A stretch of DNA of 64,000 nucleotides from Synergistaceae bacterium (GTDB lineage Bacteria > Synergistota > Synergistia > Synergistales > Aminobacteriaceae), in NCBI GenBank assembly GCA_017450125.1, contig JAFSWZ010000019.1:16133-80132 (forward strand). Direction: 5' to 3'. The translations under genes were made by a program, and so were the position numbers. The notes beneath the pieces were generated by a model. That model did no database searches, was not told the origin of the DNA, and was given only the letters and a program-made list of their open reading frames with translations. Shown one piece after another: positions 37,540 to 45,138 of the stretch. Within the stretch, counting starts at the first letter, position 1; each line of letters opens with the position of its first letter.

Positions 37540-37568
37540 TTGACAAAATCACTGCAAAACGTTATTTT
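37540..37568 (+). promoter_or_regulatory. Promoter of the SDR gene
   Basis: A perfect TTGACA (37540-37545), 17 bases, then TATTTT (37563-37568), about 70 bases before the TTG start at 37638. It lies in the 169-base divergent gap and is only 23 bases from the opposing -10. Confidence 0.5.
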
Positions 37569-37637
37569 TATGCTATTCCAAATTTCCGAACAATTTACAT
37601 TATCCTATGCTCATTTGAGAAACGGGAGGGGTTACTA

Positions 37638-38414
37638 TTGGGCATTATTGAGAAGATGCGCCTTGACGGCAAAAAAGGCTTCGTTACAGGCGCGGCCAGA
37701 GGTATCGGCAAGTGTACGGCTACGGCATTCGCGGAGGCTGGCGCGGATGTTGCCATTGTCGACTTGGACATAGCTGAAGCCGAGAAGACAGCTCAGGAGA
37801 TCGCACAGGCTACGGGACGCAAAGTCATCGCCATCAAGTGCGATGTAACCAATGAAGCCGATGTTCAGGCAATGGTTGATAAGGTAGTTGCTGAGCTCGG
37901 AGGACTGGACTTCTGCCACGCAAACGCGGGAATCTGCATCAATGCTGCCGCTGACGAGATGACCTACGCCCAGTGGAAGAAGAACATTGATGTGAACCTC
38001 AACAGCGTGTTCCTGACCGACACAATCGCCGGAAAGTACATGCTCGCTCACGGAGGCGGCTCAATCATCAACACCGCATCAATGTCCGCGCACATCGTCA
38101 ACGTCCCTCAGCCTCAGTGCGCCTACAACGCTTCGAAGGCCGGAGTAATCCAGCTCACGAAGTCCCTCGCCATCGAGTGGGCAAAGCGCGGAGTCCGTGT
38201 GAACTCAATCAGTCCCGGCTATATCGGCACAGACCTTACTCTCAGCTCCGAGTTCCTGAAGCCCTTAATCGCAAAGTGGAATGAACTTGCACCGATGGGC
38301 AGACTCGGAAAACCCGAAGAGTTAGAGTCAATCTGCGTATATCTGGCAGGAGACACCAGCACGTTTACTACGGGCGCGGATTTCTGCCTTGACGGAGCAT
38401 TCACCTGCTTCTAA
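37638..38414 (+). CDS. Short-chain dehydrogenase/reductase
   Basis: A 258-residue NAD(P)-dependent oxidoreductase. It has the glycine motif TGAARGIG, the NAG motif HANAGI, a serine in NTASMSA and the catalytic Y163xxxK167 in YNASKAG; an aspartate (IVDLD) after beta-2 favours NAD. The start is TTG 37638, seven bases after GGAGGGG; ATG 37656 is an alternative. Such enzymes oxidise polyols or sugar alcohols. Its place between two sugar importers fits that, but the substrate is unknown. Confidence 0.9.
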   Translation: MGIIEKMRLDGKKGFVTGAARGIGKCTATAFAEAGADVAIVDLDIAEAEKTAQEIAQATGRKVIAIKCDVTNEADVQAMVDKVVAELGGLDFCHANAGICINAAADEMTYAQWKKNIDVNLNSVFLTDTIAGKYMLAHGGGSIINTASMSAHIVNVPQPQCAYNASKAGVIQLTKSLAIEWAKRGVRVNSISPGYIGTDLTLSSEFLKPLIAKWNELAPMGRLGKPEELESICVYLAGDTSTFTTGADFCLDGAFTCF

Positions 38415-38445
38415 GCCCTGCGCAACGAAGTTAGGCTTTAGCGTT

Positions 38446-38467
38446 AAACGATAACAGCTTATCGTTT
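38446..38467. promoter_or_regulatory. Perfect palindrome upstream of binding protein 2
   Basis: AAACGATAA (38446-38454) and TTATCGTTT (38459-38467) are perfect inverted repeats around CAGC. No T-run follows, so a terminator is unlikely. It lies 40 bases before the start codon at 38507 and looks like an operator for a LacI-type or similar dimeric regulator. Confidence 0.4.
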
Positions 38468-38506
38468 GGACGAAGCAAAATATATTCACGCAAAGGAGAT
38501 ACACTC

Positions 38507-39532
38507 ATGAAGAAGTTTGCAGCACTGTTCACCCTCGTAATGATCCTCGCTCTCCCCGTCGTAGCAATGGCCGCCGACACCGGCAAGACTGAAGGCGTAC
38601 AGGCCTCCCCTGAGTTCTACGCAAAGGCTAACTTTGAGACGCTCAAGGGCAAGAAAATCGGCATCACGATTCAGTCCCTGCAGAATGCTTACTGGGCAGG
38701 CGTTATGACCGCACTCGGAGAAATCCTGCAGGCCGCCGGAGCAGAATATACCATCGTCGGATGCAACGACTCCTCCGCAACTCAGATCTCCCAGATCGAG
38801 AACTTCGTCTCAGCAGGATGCGACCTCATCATGGTTCACCCGTCAGACGCAAACGCAGTCGAGGATGCCTGCGCAGAAGCCCGCAACTTCGGCATCAAGG
38901 TTATGTGCTGGGATGACCCCATGACCAACACCGACGCTAACTGGGTTCTGAACAATACCTATCTGGGAACAGAGATCGGCAAGCTCGCCGGAGCATTCAT
39001 CAACCAGCATTACAGCGCGGAGAAGAAGGCTGAAGTTACGATTATCGGCTATCCTCAGACAGTAATCCTTCTTGAGCGTGAGAACGGCATCAAGCAGGGA
39101 CTCGAAGAGACAGCCGCCGGCAAGTACGAGATCGTAGCCACGACCGCCGCAATCGAGGCGAACCTTGCACAGGACGCAGTAGAGACAATCCTTCAGGCAC
39201 ACCCTGACTGCAAAGTCTTCACAGGCATCGGCGCGGGCGCAATGATCGGTGCAGACGAAGCACTGCAGATTGCAACGGGCGGAAAGATTCCCGAAGATAT
39301 GGGCGTGTTCACGACGGACGTAACCAAGCAGCAGCTCGGACAGCTCGCAGACCCGACATATCCCGCGAAGGGCATTATCGGTTTCGAGGGCTCGGACGAA
39401 GACACAGCACGTTCTGCCGCGTCAATGTTCGCACTCATTCTTGAGGACAAAGTAGGCGCAAAGAACGTGTTCAGGGCAGTTGCACCCATCACCGCCGAGA
39501 ACGTCGCCGCAATTCAGGCAGGAATGAAGTAG
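38507..39532 (+). CDS. Sugar-binding protein of ABC system 2 (RbsB-like)
   Basis: A 341-residue exported periplasmic-binding protein with a signal peptide (KKFAALFTLVMILALPVVAMAA). The type 1 fold is evident (KKIGITIQSLQNAYWAGVMTAL; GCDLIMVHPSDANAV; TNTDANWVLNNTY). An AAAGGAG site precedes the ATG. It heads the plus-strand importer operon; a hairpin after it probably lets this gene be made in excess over the ATPase and permease. It is only distantly similar to the system 1 binding protein, so a different ligand is likely. Confidence 0.9.
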   Translation: MKKFAALFTLVMILALPVVAMAADTGKTEGVQASPEFYAKANFETLKGKKIGITIQSLQNAYWAGVMTALGEILQAAGAEYTIVGCNDSSATQISQIENFVSAGCDLIMVHPSDANAVEDACAEARNFGIKVMCWDDPMTNTDANWVLNNTYLGTEIGKLAGAFINQHYSAEKKAEVTIIGYPQTVILLERENGIKQGLEETAAGKYEIVATTAAIEANLAQDAVETILQAHPDCKVFTGIGAGAMIGADEALQIATGGKIPEDMGVFTTDVTKQQLGQLADPTYPAKGIIGFEGSDEDTARSAASMFALILEDKVGAKNVFRAVAPITAENVAAIQAGMK

Positions 39533-39552
39533 AGAGGATGAAGAATTTACGG

Positions 39553-39583
39553 GCTTCCCGGGCAGTAACGGGAGGCTCGTTTT
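39553..39583 (+). terminator. Intra-operon hairpin after binding protein 2
   Basis: GCTTCCCG (39553-39560) pairs with CGGGAGGC (39569-39576) around an eight-base loop, followed by TCGTTTTA. It would partly end transcription, or protect the upstream message, between the binding-protein and ATPase genes. Confidence 0.55.
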
Positions 39584-39608
39584 ATGATTAAGTACAGGAG
39601 GTGTAAGA

Positions 39609-41165
39609 ATGGCAGAAGATTATGTGCTTGAACTCGAACACATACGCAAAGAATATCCCGGTGTCGTGGCGTTGAAGGACGTAACGTTACAGCTCAGGCG
39701 CGGCGAAATTCTGGGACTTATCGGCGAGAACGGAGCAGGCAAGTCTACCCTCATCAAATGCTGTTCAGGAGCGGTTATCCCGACGAGCGGAAAAATCAAG
39801 GTCAAGAAAGACCCCAACGGCGAAGTGAGAGAGTTTGCGAGAATGACTCCCCAGCTGGCAGCTGAGAACGGAATAGCGATAATCTATCAGGAGTTCAACA
39901 ACGTCGGAGAGCTTTCCGCCGCAGAGAACATGTTTCTTGGCCGCCCTATCCTCAAGAAGAACGGCATCACGATTGACCGCAAAGCAATGGAGGCTGAGGC
40001 CGCGAAGGCGTTTGCACAGCTCGAGATCAACATCAACCCCGCAGAGCTGGTGAAGAATCTCTCCGTCGGTTATCAGCAGATGGTTGAAATCGCGAAGGCC
40101 ATCCAGCAGAACGCGCAGGTTCTCATCATGGACGAGCCCAGCGCGCCCCTCACGACTAAGGAAGTCGAGAGCATGTTCAAGGTTGTGGAGCTTCTGAAGT
40201 CGCGCGGAGTGTCGATAATCTACATTTCGCACAGGCTCGAGGAAATCTTCAGGCTGTCTGACAGAATCGAAGTCATCAGAGACGGCGAATATGTCGACAC
40301 GCTCATAACCGACAAAGACCCCGCGACGATTCCGCATCAGGTTGACGACCTCATCAAGCTCATGGTCGGGCGCGAAATGACCCAGAAATACCCTCCGCGC
40401 AAACCCTGCGTGCGTGATGATGTCGTCCTCGAACTCCAGCACGTCTACGGAAACGGCGACGAAGATATTTCGTTCAAGGTACACGCGGGAGAAGTCTTAG
40501 GGCTCGGCGGACTCGTCGGAGCAGGCAGGACGGAAATCGCGCAGGTGATTTTCGGTTCGCGTCCGAAGGAGTCGGGAAAGATTATCTTCATGGGACAGGA
40601 GATTAACCCTCATGCACCCAGAGCCGCAATCGACTACGGAATAGCGTTATTGCCGGAGGACAGAAAGAGGCACGGCGCGCTCCTCACCAATTCCATCAAG
40701 AACAATATCTCGATGCCGATTTATGAGCGCATCTCCAGAGCTACGGTTATTGACGCGAGGACGGAGAAGGCTACAGCAGAACGTTACCGCGAGGACATAC
40801 AGATAAAGTGCCCGAGCATTCACCAGCTCGTGAAGAACCTTTCCGGCGGAAACCAGCAGAAGGTTATTCTGGCGAAGTGGCTTGCGGCTAACTCAAAGCT
40901 GATAATCTTCGACGAGCCCACACGCGGAATCGACGTAGGCGCGAAGTTCGAGATCTACAAGCTGATTAATGACCTTGTTGAAGACGGAGTAGCAGTGTTA
41001 ATGATTTCGTCGGAGATGGAGGAACTTATGGGCATGTCCGACAGAATTATAGTTCTCGCGGAAGGCAACGCTATGGGAGAACTTCAGAAGGACGAGTTCA
41101 CCGCAGATACAATCATGTTATACGCATCGGGAGTTGTTCCTGAAAGCAAGAAGGAGGCAGTGTAA
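39609..41165 (+). CDS. Sugar ABC transporter ATPase (RbsA/MglA type, system 2)
   Basis: A 518-residue double ATPase. First domain: Walker A GENGAGKST, signature LSVGYQQMV (S-V-G in place of SGG), Walker B LIMDEPSAPLT. Second domain: degenerate Walker A region GLVGAGRTE, intact LSGGNQQKV and LIIFDEPTRGIDVG. Both catalytic glutamates are present, unlike system 1. AGGAGGTG precedes the ATG. It works with the binding protein upstream and the single permease downstream, the ribose/xylose-type layout. Confidence 0.92.
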   Translation: MAEDYVLELEHIRKEYPGVVALKDVTLQLRRGEILGLIGENGAGKSTLIKCCSGAVIPTSGKIKVKKDPNGEVREFARMTPQLAAENGIAIIYQEFNNVGELSAAENMFLGRPILKKNGITIDRKAMEAEAAKAFAQLEININPAELVKNLSVGYQQMVEIAKAIQQNAQVLIMDEPSAPLTTKEVESMFKVVELLKSRGVSIIYISHRLEEIFRLSDRIEVIRDGEYVDTLITDKDPATIPHQVDDLIKLMVGREMTQKYPPRKPCVRDDVVLELQHVYGNGDEDISFKVHAGEVLGLGGLVGAGRTEIAQVIFGSRPKESGKIIFMGQEINPHAPRAAIDYGIALLPEDRKRHGALLTNSIKNNISMPIYERISRATVIDARTEKATAERYREDIQIKCPSIHQLVKNLSGGNQQKVILAKWLAANSKLIIFDEPTRGIDVGAKFEIYKLINDLVEDGVAVLMISSEMEELMGMSDRIIVLAEGNAMGELQKDEFTADTIMLYASGVVPESKKEAV

Positions 41166-41168
41166 CTT

Positions 41169-42185
41169 ATGGAGCAGAACAAATTTGCGGCGGCATTCAA
41201 GCAGAACGCAATATGGCTTGTGTTCATCATCGAGATAGCAATCTTCGCATACTTCAACCCCAAATTCCTGAGCATCCCGAACATCGTGAACATCTCCCGT
41301 CAGGTGTCGTATTACGGCATCGCGTCAATCGGTATGACGTTCGTGATTCTGATTGCTGGCATTGACCTGTCCATAGCGTCAATAGTCGTTCTGGTCAACG
41401 TCGTGTGCGCGTACCTGATGATGAACATGGGCTGGAACATGTGGCTGGCAATCATCGTCTCAATCGCGATGGCAACGCTTATCGGAGTCCTGAACGGCTT
41501 TATGGTTGCGACTATAGGCATACCGGCAATCATCGCGACGTTCGCATCACAGACGGTGTTCAGAGGGCTGGCGTATATTCTGTCGGGCGGGCTTCCGATC
41601 CCTGACGTTCTGCGCTATGCACCTGAAGTCGGCCTCAACGGCAACCCTAACCTTGCGTTCTTTGCGCGCTGGACTCTGAATCACTGGTCAATCTTCCCGC
41701 GTACCGGTGTGGGGCTGATTCCTGTGTGCGCAATCATCATGGTAATCTGCTTTGCGGTCGGGAGCTTCATACTGAACAAGTCATATTTCGGGCGTTACTT
41801 CTACGCGATCGGCGGAAATGAAGAGGCTTCCGAGCTTTCAGGAATCCGCGTCAACAAGATGAAGTACCTCATCTATGCACTGTCAGGGTTCTTTGCTGGG
41901 CTCGCGGGAATTATAGTGCTGTCGCGTACAGGTTCGGCGCAGGCTTCATCGCTGGTCGGGTTTGAGTTCGAGGTAATAACGTGCGTGGTCTTGGGCGGAG
42001 TGTCAGTCGCCGGAGGTATCGGCAGAATGTCCGGGGTAATCGCGGGCGTGCTGATCATCGGTTCGCTGAAGAGCGGAATGGTCATGATGAACGTCAGCGA
42101 GTACACGCAGATGGTTGTGCAGGGCTTGGTCTTGGCCGTAGCTGTCGGTTTCGACTGCTTCTCGAAGAAACGCCAGGCAAGCTAA
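41169..42185 (+). CDS. Sugar ABC transporter permease (system 2)
   Basis: A 338-residue RbsC-type permease with ~9 helices. Motifs: LIAGIDLSIASIVVL, the EAA loop GGNEEASELSGIRVNKMKYLIY, and LGGVSVAGGIGRMSGVIAG. It starts three bases after the ATPase stop and ends directly before the 188-residue unknown gene (TAAATG). It probably forms a homodimeric channel. Sugar specificity is not known. Confidence 0.92.
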   Translation: MEQNKFAAAFKQNAIWLVFIIEIAIFAYFNPKFLSIPNIVNISRQVSYYGIASIGMTFVILIAGIDLSIASIVVLVNVVCAYLMMNMGWNMWLAIIVSIAMATLIGVLNGFMVATIGIPAIIATFASQTVFRGLAYILSGGLPIPDVLRYAPEVGLNGNPNLAFFARWTLNHWSIFPRTGVGLIPVCAIIMVICFAVGSFILNKSYFGRYFYAIGGNEEASELSGIRVNKMKYLIYALSGFFAGLAGIIVLSRTGSAQASSLVGFEFEVITCVVLGGVSVAGGIGRMSGVIAGVLIIGSLKSGMVMMNVSEYTQMVVQGLVLAVAVGFDCFSKKRQAS

Positions 42186-42752
42186 ATGTACACGGTCAGC
42201 CCCTCACTCGCACAGTATTACGCCGAGCTTGACCCCGCGAAACGCCTCGAGCTCCTCAACGCGTCGGACGCAGAAGAGTTTGTGCACACGCTCTATCATG
42301 AGAGGTATTCCGACCACGAGGGCAAAGGCAGGAAGAATATTGACTGGTGGTTATGGCGGTGCATATGCCTTCAGCTTCTGTACGGGCGCGGAGGATTCTT
42401 TAAGAGATTCCGGGACAGGGAAATCAACACCATACTTGATGAACTGTTCATGAATGACCCTGACGAATCACACGTGCCGTATCTCTACCACGAATACAGG
42501 AATGTTTGCCGGCGTTACTTGTCGACGTGCCGGAGCGGGAACTACGCGAGCCGGTTTATGGGCTTCAGGCAGGCCAGCGATGAGGAGAAAGTCCTCAAAG
42601 CGTGTTCTGATGTCTGGGAGATGTCGGCAGGAATAGCGCGGATTTTCGGCCAGCACGAGAAGATGCGTGTGTGGTGCGGGGCTTTCCGTGATGAATTAAT
42701 GGAGTATGATTCAGTTTGCCGTGAAGAATACGACAGGCTGAACAAGCAATAA
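42186..42752 (+). CDS. Conserved-looking protein of unknown function in the sugar operon
   Basis: A 188-residue cytoplasmic protein, predicted mostly helical and rich in aromatic and charged residues, with five cysteines. I do not recognise a family. Its ATG follows the permease stop with no gap, and the next gene (polyol dehydrogenase) starts 13 bases after its stop, so it is embedded in the operon. The codon usage matches its neighbours. A role in handling or sensing the imported sugar is suggested by position only. Confidence 0.7.
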   Translation: MYTVSPSLAQYYAELDPAKRLELLNASDAEEFVHTLYHERYSDHEGKGRKNIDWWLWRCICLQLLYGRGGFFKRFRDREINTILDELFMNDPDESHVPYLYHEYRNVCRRYLSTCRSGNYASRFMGFRQASDEEKVLKACSDVWEMSAGIARIFGQHEKMRVWCGAFRDELMEYDSVCREEYDRLNKQ

Positions 42753-42765
42753 AGGAGGATAAACT

Positions 42766-43821
42766 ATGAGCGAACTTATGACGCAGGAAGTAATGCAGGA
42801 ACCCAAGCACATAATCTACCGTGAAGTCCCAGTGCCGGAGCCCGGCCCGGATCAGGTGCTCGTGAAGATCAAGAAGATAGGCATCTGCGGAAGCGACATT
42901 CACGTCTATCACGGAACTCACCCGTACACATCATATCCCATCGTTCAGGGGCACGAGGTCTCTGCGCAGGTAGTGAAGTGCGGAGAGTACGCCAAGAAGT
43001 TCAAGCCCGGCGACCGCGTAGTCCTTGAACCTCAGGTAGTGTGCGGAAGGTGCTACCCCTGCCTTCACGGGAAGTACAACCTGTGCGAGAGCCTTAAGGT
43101 TTTCGGCTTCCAGACGACAGGAACAGGCAGCGACTATTTCGCCATCGAGGAGAGCAAGGTAACGGCACTTCCCGACGAACTGAGCTACTGCGACGGCGCA
43201 ATGATGGAGCCTCTCGCGGTTACGGTACACGCGGCGAAGAGATTCCCGGGCGTTAAGGGCTGCACGGCGGTAGTTCTCGGGTGCGGGCCCATCGGAATCC
43301 TGCTCATCCAGTCGTTGAAGGCTCTGGGAGCGGCTAAGGTTATGGCGACGGACATTTCTGACGGCAGGCTTGAGCTCGCAAAGCAGCTCGGTGCTGATGT
43401 TGTCGTGAACACCATGAAGGCCGACTACAAGCAGGCGGTGCTTGACACGTTCGGGCCGGACAAGTACGACGTAGCCTACGAGTGCGCAGGAAGCGACATC
43501 ACGATGGATCAGGCGATCCAGAACGCGCGCAAGGGCAGCACGATAATTCTCGTTGCAGTGTTCGGCAAGAAGGCCAGCATTGACCTCGCGAAGCTCAACG
43601 ACTCAGAGCTCGACCTCAACACGTCGATGATGTACCGTCATGAAGACTTTGTCGACGCAATAAGGTTCGTGCAGGAGGGCAAGATTCAGCTGAAGCCGCT
43701 GCGCACAGCGCACTTTGCGTTCAGGGACTGGCCGAAGGCGTATGAGTACATCGACACTCACCGTGAAACGACGATGAAGGTTATTGTCGACGTTGACCCG
43801 GACGAGGCAGAGGAAGCGTAA
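42766..43821 (+). CDS. Zinc-dependent alcohol/polyol dehydrogenase (MDR family)
   Basis: A 351-residue medium-chain dehydrogenase. Catalytic zinc ligands are C in GICGSDIH and the GHE of VQGHE; the structural zinc site is four cysteines in CGRCYPCLHGKYNLC. The cofactor loop is VLGCGPIGI with an acidic residue after beta-2 (ATDIS), which favours NAD. It resembles sorbitol or threonine dehydrogenases. Being last in the operon with an ABC importer and near an SDR, it probably oxidises a sugar alcohol. AAAGGAGG precedes the ATG. Confidence 0.9.
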   Translation: MSELMTQEVMQEPKHIIYREVPVPEPGPDQVLVKIKKIGICGSDIHVYHGTHPYTSYPIVQGHEVSAQVVKCGEYAKKFKPGDRVVLEPQVVCGRCYPCLHGKYNLCESLKVFGFQTTGTGSDYFAIEESKVTALPDELSYCDGAMMEPLAVTVHAAKRFPGVKGCTAVVLGCGPIGILLIQSLKALGAAKVMATDISDGRLELAKQLGADVVVNTMKADYKQAVLDTFGPDKYDVAYECAGSDITMDQAIQNARKGSTIILVAVFGKKASIDLAKLNDSELDLNTSMMYRHEDFVDAIRFVQEGKIQLKPLRTAHFAFRDWPKAYEYIDTHRETTMKVIVDVDPDEAEEA

Positions 43822-43838
43822 GCATCAAGGAACAATGA

Positions 43839-43875
43839 AGCGGGGGGTTTTCGTGAGAGAGCCTCCCGCTTTTGT
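43839..43875. terminator. Bidirectional terminator
   Basis: AGCGGGGGGTTTTC (43839-43852) pairs with GAGAGCCTCCCGCT (43857-43870) in a 14-bp stem with G-U pairs and a GTGA loop, followed by TTTGTT. It lies between the dehydrogenase and the convergent MBL gene. Confidence 0.85.
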
Positions 43876-43883
43876 TGTGCACG

Positions 43884-44606
43884 TTAGTCCAGCTTCATTA
43901 TGATTTTGCCCTCAAGGTTCGTTACGCCTTCGGGGGTGTGCGTCGACAGGTACACAGTCGGGTTGTTCCTGATGAACTCCCTCACGCGGTTAAGGGTTTC
44001 GCGTGCGGCGGCCAAGTCCTCGAACACTATAGAGAGCTTGTTTGCGTGAAGTGCCGCATCAACGTACGTTACATCACCGTGCATCATGTAGTACACTCCA
44101 TCAGCTTCAACGATAACAATGCTGTTGCCGTTCGTGTGGCCGCGAGCCTTGATGAAGTACACGCCGTCTGCTACCTTCTGGCTCTCGGGGAAATTGTGGT
44201 ATGCTCCGTCGCTGTACGTCGCGCGTATGATGTTTTCGCCCGTGAGCTTCAGTGCGTCCGCGTCTTCCGGCCCGATGTAGATTTTCGCGTTCGGGAAAGC
44301 ACGGAGCTCGCCCGTGTGGTCAGGGTGCTTGTGGGTTACGAGAATCTTCGTTACCTGTTCAGGCTTGTAGCCCAGTGCCTCGAGCGCAGGAACGTAGTCG
44401 TTAATCTTCGTGTAGCCCTTGAACGGTGTCTCCGACGGAAGCCCGGTGTCAACAAGTATAACCTCACTGCCCGTGTCAATCAGGAAGTTCTGGAGGCTGC
44501 CGGGATATGTTACGTCCTTGCTGCCGTCCGCCTTGTTCTCGCCGCCGAACACGAACTCCTGCGTGAACGAGCCGCCCTCGTAGAGCCTCACTGCCTTTAT
44601 CTGCAT
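43884..44606 (-). CDS. MBL-fold hydrolase (lactonase-like)
   Basis: A 240-residue MBL protein with an intact HKHPDH zinc motif, ARGHTNGN and MHGDVTYVD ligands, a layout close to quorum-quenching or sugar lactonases. GGGGGT precedes the ATG. It is divergent from an HxlR regulator 100 bases away, which is likely to control it. In a locus with sugar dehydrogenases, hydrolysis of a sugar lactone product would make sense, but that is inference. Confidence 0.85.
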   Translation of the reverse strand: MQIKAVRLYEGGSFTQEFVFGGENKADGSKDVTYPGSLQNFLIDTGSEVILVDTGLPSETPFKGYTKINDYVPALEALGYKPEQVTKILVTHKHPDHTGELRAFPNAKIYIGPEDADALKLTGENIIRATYSDGAYHNFPESQKVADGVYFIKARGHTNGNSIVIVEADGVYYMMHGDVTYVDAALHANKLSIVFEDLAAARETLNRVREFIRNNPTVYLSTHTPEGVTNLEGKIIMKLD

Positions 44607-44638
44607 GATGTTACCCCCTCAAAAGTTGGAATGCTAAT

Positions 44639-44666
44639 ATTGTACGTTGTGATAAGATTTCGGCAA
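44639..44666 (-). promoter_or_regulatory. Promoter of the MBL gene
   Basis: On the minus strand TTGCCG (44666-44661), 16 bases, TACAAT (44644-44639), about 32 bases before the ATG. The region is shared with the divergent HxlR gene, so the regulator may bind here. Confidence 0.45.
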
Positions 44667-44706
44667 GTACGCAGAAATTTCATACCATGCAGGAGCAATC
44701 AACACT

Positions 44707-45057
44707 ATGGATACTATGTGCCCGCTAAAATACCTCACGCGAACTTTCGGAGGCAAATGGAAGCTGCCGATCATCTGCATTCTCGCTGACCCTGAGCCTA
44801 AACGTTACAGCGTCATAAAGCGCAGGCTCGGCGATATAACCAACATGATGCTTGCACAGTCGCTCAAGGAGTTAGAGGCCGCCGGACTCGTGAACCGCGA
44901 ACAGTTCAACGAAGTTCCGCCGCACGTTGAGTACTCCCTCACGGAGAAGGGCAGGGGAGTTATCCCGATGCTGACCGCCGCCGCACAATGGGCACTTCAC
45001 GAGATGGAGGGCGAGGAACTCACACCGTACTGCAAAACGTGCAGGACTTCACTATAG
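44707..45057 (+). CDS. HxlR-family transcriptional regulator
   Basis: A 116-residue winged-helix regulator: CPLKYLTRTFGGKWKLPIICIL, then RRLGDITNMMLAQSLKELEAAGLV and the wing HVEYSLTEKGRG. A cysteine at position 5 matches the family's redox/aldehyde-sensing cysteine, and the C-terminus has another pair (CKTC). HxlR proteins commonly respond to aldehydes or thiol-reactive compounds. It is divergent from the MBL hydrolase, its probable target. Confidence 0.9.
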   Translation: MDTMCPLKYLTRTFGGKWKLPIICILADPEPKRYSVIKRRLGDITNMMLAQSLKELEAAGLVNREQFNEVPPHVEYSLTEKGRGVIPMLTAAAQWALHEMEGEELTPYCKTCRTSL

Positions 45058-45138
45058 ATACTCTTTGCGCAAATCATTATGTCTGCTACACTTCATTAAC
45101 TTCAAATTTCTCACACCCAAGAAAGGAATGATTCACAC

